A DNA stretch of 64,000 nucleotides, from the NCBI GenBank assembly GCA_013397115.1, contig VWZW01005532.1, positions 1 through 64,000 on the forward strand. Direction: 5' to 3'. Below the pieces are notes generated by a model that did not search any database, had not been told where the DNA came from, and was given only the letters and a program-made list of their open reading frames with translations. Positions 60,153 to 64,000 of the stretch are shown here, piece after piece (the stretch's first letter is position 1; each line of letters starts with the position of its first letter). The position numbers were made by a program, and so were the translations under genes. The stretch comes from Edolisoma coerulescens. Lineage: Eukaryota > Chordata > Aves > Passeriformes > Campephagidae.

Positions 60153-63100
60153 CTGTTTGTGTCCCAGTTCTGTCTCATGCCTGTCTCACGTGGCTTCTTT
60201 TTGGGCTGTTCTGAAAAGGAGTCTTTGAAAAAGCAAGATTTGTTTCCTGACAAGCAAATCCTGTGCCAATGGATTCACAGACTCCCTTGTGGTGTGTGTG
60301 CTGTCCTACAGAGCGAGGTGGGATTTGAGGGGCTGCAAAGGGAGTTCAAACTCCATTTATAGGTCAGACCTCAGGTGTATAATACTGAAGCACATGGAAA
60401 ACAGGCTGCTGTCCTGGCTGGGAGTGGCACTAATTAGACACCTAATTGTGCAGCTGATCTCCTTAGGCTCACTTAGACAATTAAGGGCAAGAGAGGTCCT
60501 CTGCCCTTCCCTCTCTGCATTTGTCCCTGTGGTTACTAGAGCTGGCCAAGGGATTTTGCCTTAGGTTATGCCTTCTTATCCTGTAACCACACCTCCTTGG
60601 CCTAGTGCCTGGTCCTTTGGAGGGCTTATTCTAGCTAAATTATTCAAACCTTGGAAAAAGAAACAGCTAGTTATTTCCAAGATGCAAGATCTGATCTTCA
60701 AGTAATTTCAGCAGTTTTTTCATGTGCAGATTTTTAATGCATTGAGAGGCACTTGAAAGTCCAGAACCCAGACTATGCTTATAAACAATCAGGAAAACCA
60801 TGAGCCTTCTTTAGTTCCCCTGATTAAATTTTCTGATATTTTTGTTCCACATAATCACTTGAATATGGTAGTGGAGTTTAAAGGAAGAATGTTGTAAGAC
60901 ATGATAAAATGGAAGAAGTTTTGACCAAAGGCAGTGAGTGAAAAATAGCAAAATAAATACTAAAAATATTATCATAATACTGAAGAATGCAGAATGAACA
61001 ATTCCTCCCCCAACTTTCCTTCAAACCCTGCCTGTAGACCTTACAACTTTGCTTTTAAGAACCAAAATCCAAACTGGAATTTTCTTTTCCAAGGAACATT
61101 ACACATTAAACACATCTCGGGATTTGCAGTCGCAGAGTACATTCTCCTCCCTCCTGCTCTCTGCTTTTCACTGTCTTGTGCTGCATTTGTGATCCAGTAT
61201 GCTCCCAGGAGCAAGAGACTGACATTTTAGTGGTAAATCAACTTGCAGACCCACAGTGGTGGTGAAGTGGTCATAGTTAACAACTGCAGCAGCTGAATTG
61301 TCCACACTGTACCATTTCAAACTGCTCCTGTTGTCCTCTCTGACAACATAAGCAGACAGACTCTAATGGCAACAGTGTCCTTTCCAAATGTCTTCAGTCA
61401 CATGTAGAGGATAAATTCTCTCAAAAAACCTGTGACTGCAGCATGCATGGACTACCAGCAAGAGGAGTGGGCCAGCACCCCCCTGCTGACTCGGTTTCCA
61501 GGTGATTTCTTCTCTCTAGTTACCGTGCATAATGTCATCTCTTCACAGTGAAAATTACCTGTTCTCGGTGGATTATTATCTTGCCGCAAATTTATGCTAA
61601 GCAGGTAGCAGAGTCTCCCACATGTGTAGCTGGAGACCAAAGAATTAAAATAAATTAATAAAATTAGTGTCAGATTATCTGCTTCATTTATTCGCAGACT
61701 TCAGTTAGGAGAAACAAAGCACCGTGAGGAACATCACCTTTTGCTTTTAATTGGACTGATTTTCTGTGGGGCAAGAAAGGTGACAGAGCTTCCCAAGGAC
61801 CACACATGCTGGTGACTGCTCTGAGTCCCTGCCTTTTCCCCTCTGAAGAATGCGGGTGCAGTTAGGCAGTAAAACTATTTTCAGCAGTGACAGAAGCTAT
61901 TTTCTGGAGACAGAACAAAGCTCATTTCTGTTGTTCCACGCTGTAAATCAGTACATCCATCCTGGTGCACAAGCTTTCAAACTGCAGCTGAACCTATCCA
62001 GGAGACCTGTAAATGGGAAAGAGAACTGCTTACTTGTGGGCTGACAGGCAAAGTAATTTGGTGATCTTCATCCAGCTCCCCACTGGCAACTTGCCACATT
62101 GGAGAAAACACTATCACAAGAAAAACTAATTGGCAGCCCTAGCAGGGAGGCCAGGGGGTCATGCAGACTAAATCCATGCAGGTCAGCTTCTGATCTTCTC
62201 TGAGGCATGCTGGCTAGACAGCGTGATGGAAAGCTCGGAGCATTTCTGCCAGCTTTGTAGCTGTTCTCCGTGGAAAATATATTCCCAGCCACAAATACTG
62301 ATGCTCCGAGTGTTTATTTCTTGATGCATTTTTATGAATCTGGAAATTACGTGTCAAATGTAATTTTAAAAGCTTAGTGCTCATCAAGGTCTAGAATTAA
62401 CCTCGTTATTCTTGCCTGGTTTTTCTCCTTTTACCGTTCAGAGATGGCAAGTATTTGTAACAGACATTGCAGAAACTGCATCTGGGTCCTTCATAGCTGT
62501 GATGTGAGGTCAGCTCTGGCTTTGATCTTCTTTGATGATAGCTTCATTGTAATCTGCAGATTCTCGTTTCCATTCGTTCATTTCCCCTGACTAATTTGAT
62601 TAAATACCAGTTTAAGAGCTCTTCATTATTTTTTCATGTGGAATAAAAAATCATCAGGGGATGGAATGTAGGTAAAAGTAAAATGTAGGTGTTACTAATC
62701 CACCAGTCAGCCTAAGATTGCACTTCACTTGTGCATTGTAGGAGAGGAGGAGGCAGTTAAAGATTCTGAAGTCTTGCTCTGAGAAGAGCTGAAGCAACCC
62801 TTAACTGGTGCTCAGTATAAAATCACTGCCGAGTTGGCCTTCAGAGTTGCTAGGAAACCAAAATAAAAATCCCTAGTCTGTAACGCACAGATATCATGAG
62901 CATGACAGATTTTTGCTGCTATTCCTCTTTTTTTTTTCCTTCCTCGGTGGAGGATGGAGAGAAGCTGCATAAACCAGCTTGGAGAAAACATTAGGAAGCT
63001 GTTTTCTGTCCTGATGTCTGTAGTCCTACCTGCAAGTAATTGTAGCTTTTAAAAAGAGATGTGTTTCAGCTTTAGGAAGAGCTTGCATGCATTTCAGGGA

Positions 63101-63179
63101 GGGTATGTGTACTGAATGAATGGCTTTATGTAGTTTGGCTTTATGTAGTTCCCTATCAACTTTTACCTGTCTAGGTCTC

Positions 63180-63316
63180 CTCCTGGAAATGTTCAAAGCC
63201 GGGTTGGACAGGGCTTGGAGCAACGTGGGGTAGTGGAAGGTGTCCCTGCCCATGGCATGGGTTTGGAATGAGATGAGATTTAAGGTCCCTTCTAATCCAA
63301 GCTATTTTATGAAATC
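63180..63316 (+). mobile_element. CR1 LINE 3' fragment
   Basis: Short sense-oriented CR1: 'ctggaaatgttcaaagccgg', 'gttggacagggcttggagca', 'gtgtccctgcccatggcatg' and 'ggtcccttctaatccaagct', ending 'ttttatgaaat'. Confidence 0.88.
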
Positions 63317-64000
63317 TTGGGATTTTTTGTTTTGCCTTTTCTTTTAATTCTTGCCGTGTATTCCAGTCCTCCCTCTATCAAATCAGCGTTGTTCCTCCTC
63401 TGACTATAGAATTAGCTGGTTCAGGGAACTGCTCTGCCTGAAGAGGCTTGTGTAGGCTCGATTTTCAACTCAATTAGCTGCTGCTGAGAACTCACACTGG
63501 CACAAAAGGGGTTAGGGATACCACAGACTGAATGCGTGGAACTGTATGTTCAGAACAAAGGTCTGATGTGCTTGTAGAGAATCAGACTTGTGAAAACAAG
63601 GCAGAAAGAGGAAACAAGAACTGATCTTGTTGTAGAGTTGATCAGAGCAGATAATGAAAAGCAAGGAAAGATAAGGACTTTCATTATTTAAGTAAGAAAA
63701 ACACAAACAATGAAAGAGATACTATGTCTAAGAATAATAAAGCATTTGATAAGGGGTTTGAGAAGTATAGTAACACCCTGAAAAAATTTTTTTCTTCTAA
63801 AATAGGTTGAGTCTGAAGTGTGTTTATGAACTAGAATATTGAATAGAAATCTGCTTGAAGAATCTAGAACTCCAGCACTCGATACATCAAATTTAGAAAT
63901 TACAGATGAGATGCAGATGAGTTACAGCTATGCTGTAACAAGTTAGGCAAGTAACAAACTAAAAATCAGGAAAAAAACCAGAAGATGAGTTTTTGGTTGA

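Larger units (their letters stand above)
49848..64000 (+). other. Intron after constant exon 2 (exon 3 not in window)
   Basis: At least 14.1 kb of intron. It contains a tRNA-headed SINE and CR1 fragments, listed separately. I searched by eye for codons of the expected exon 3 peptides (GEVSPPVGAG, SNSWTFKYGPGN, IISIRQEP and a poly-Lys run) and found none. The last few kilobases include repeat-poor stretches that could hold enhancers. Confidence 0.75.

Noticed and set aside
61770..61835. MIR-like core ('gtgacagagcttcccaagga')
   Set aside because: Only a short weak match. No tRNA head or tail is visible.
50101..64000. Constant exon 3 of PCDHA
   Set aside because: Looked for codons of its conserved peptides and the poly-Lys run; none seen, so it should lie to the right of the window.

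Overview
This window is vertebrate, almost certainly bird, nuclear DNA, and most likely from a songbird. It holds the 3' part of the clustered protocadherin alpha (PCDHA) locus, read on the + strand. Bird origin is inferred from many 3'-truncated CR1 LINE fragments, very GC-rich protocadherin exons, and a tRNA-Ile-headed SINE with a CR1-type tail near 50.0 kb, a structure described in zebra finch.

Layout: (1) 1-1.2 kb is a CR1 tail and GA-rich intergenic DNA with a (GAAG)n microsatellite. (2) 1396-3876 is a standard alpha-type variable exon inside a large CpG island, with a CSE/CTCF-like box about 180 bp upstream. (3) 3.9-10.6 kb has no recognisable exon, but holds an orphan GC-rich block (about 6.14-7.7 kb) with a CSE-like box of its own. 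(4) 11029-13431 is the C-type variable exon PCDHAC1. (5) 13.4-36.4 kb is non-coding and carries several CR1 copies. (6) 36714-39179 is the C-type variable exon PCDHAC2, whose 5' end runs into a 179-bp assembly gap. (7) 47547-47605 and 49759-49847 are the first two alpha constant exons. The third constant exon, with the Lys-rich C-terminus, was not found and should lie beyond 64 kb. (8) 49.8-64 kb is intron with a SINE and several sense-oriented CR1 tails.

How the parts work together: each variable exon has its own promoter and encodes a signal peptide, six cadherin (EC) repeats, one membrane helix and an isoform-specific cytoplasmic segment. Each ends at a phase-0 donor (GTAAGA, GTAAGT, GTGAGG) and would splice to the same constant exon at 47547, giving neuronal adhesion and self-recognition proteins with a shared cytoplasmic tail. 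Frame and phase agree at all three variable donors and across the two constant exons. I saw no genes from other families, no functional RNA genes and no minus-strand genes. The best candidates for something undescribed are the orphan CpG island with a CSE-like box (possibly the promoter relic of a lost alpha exon) and the sharp GC mosaic of the first variable exon, which follows domain boundaries.
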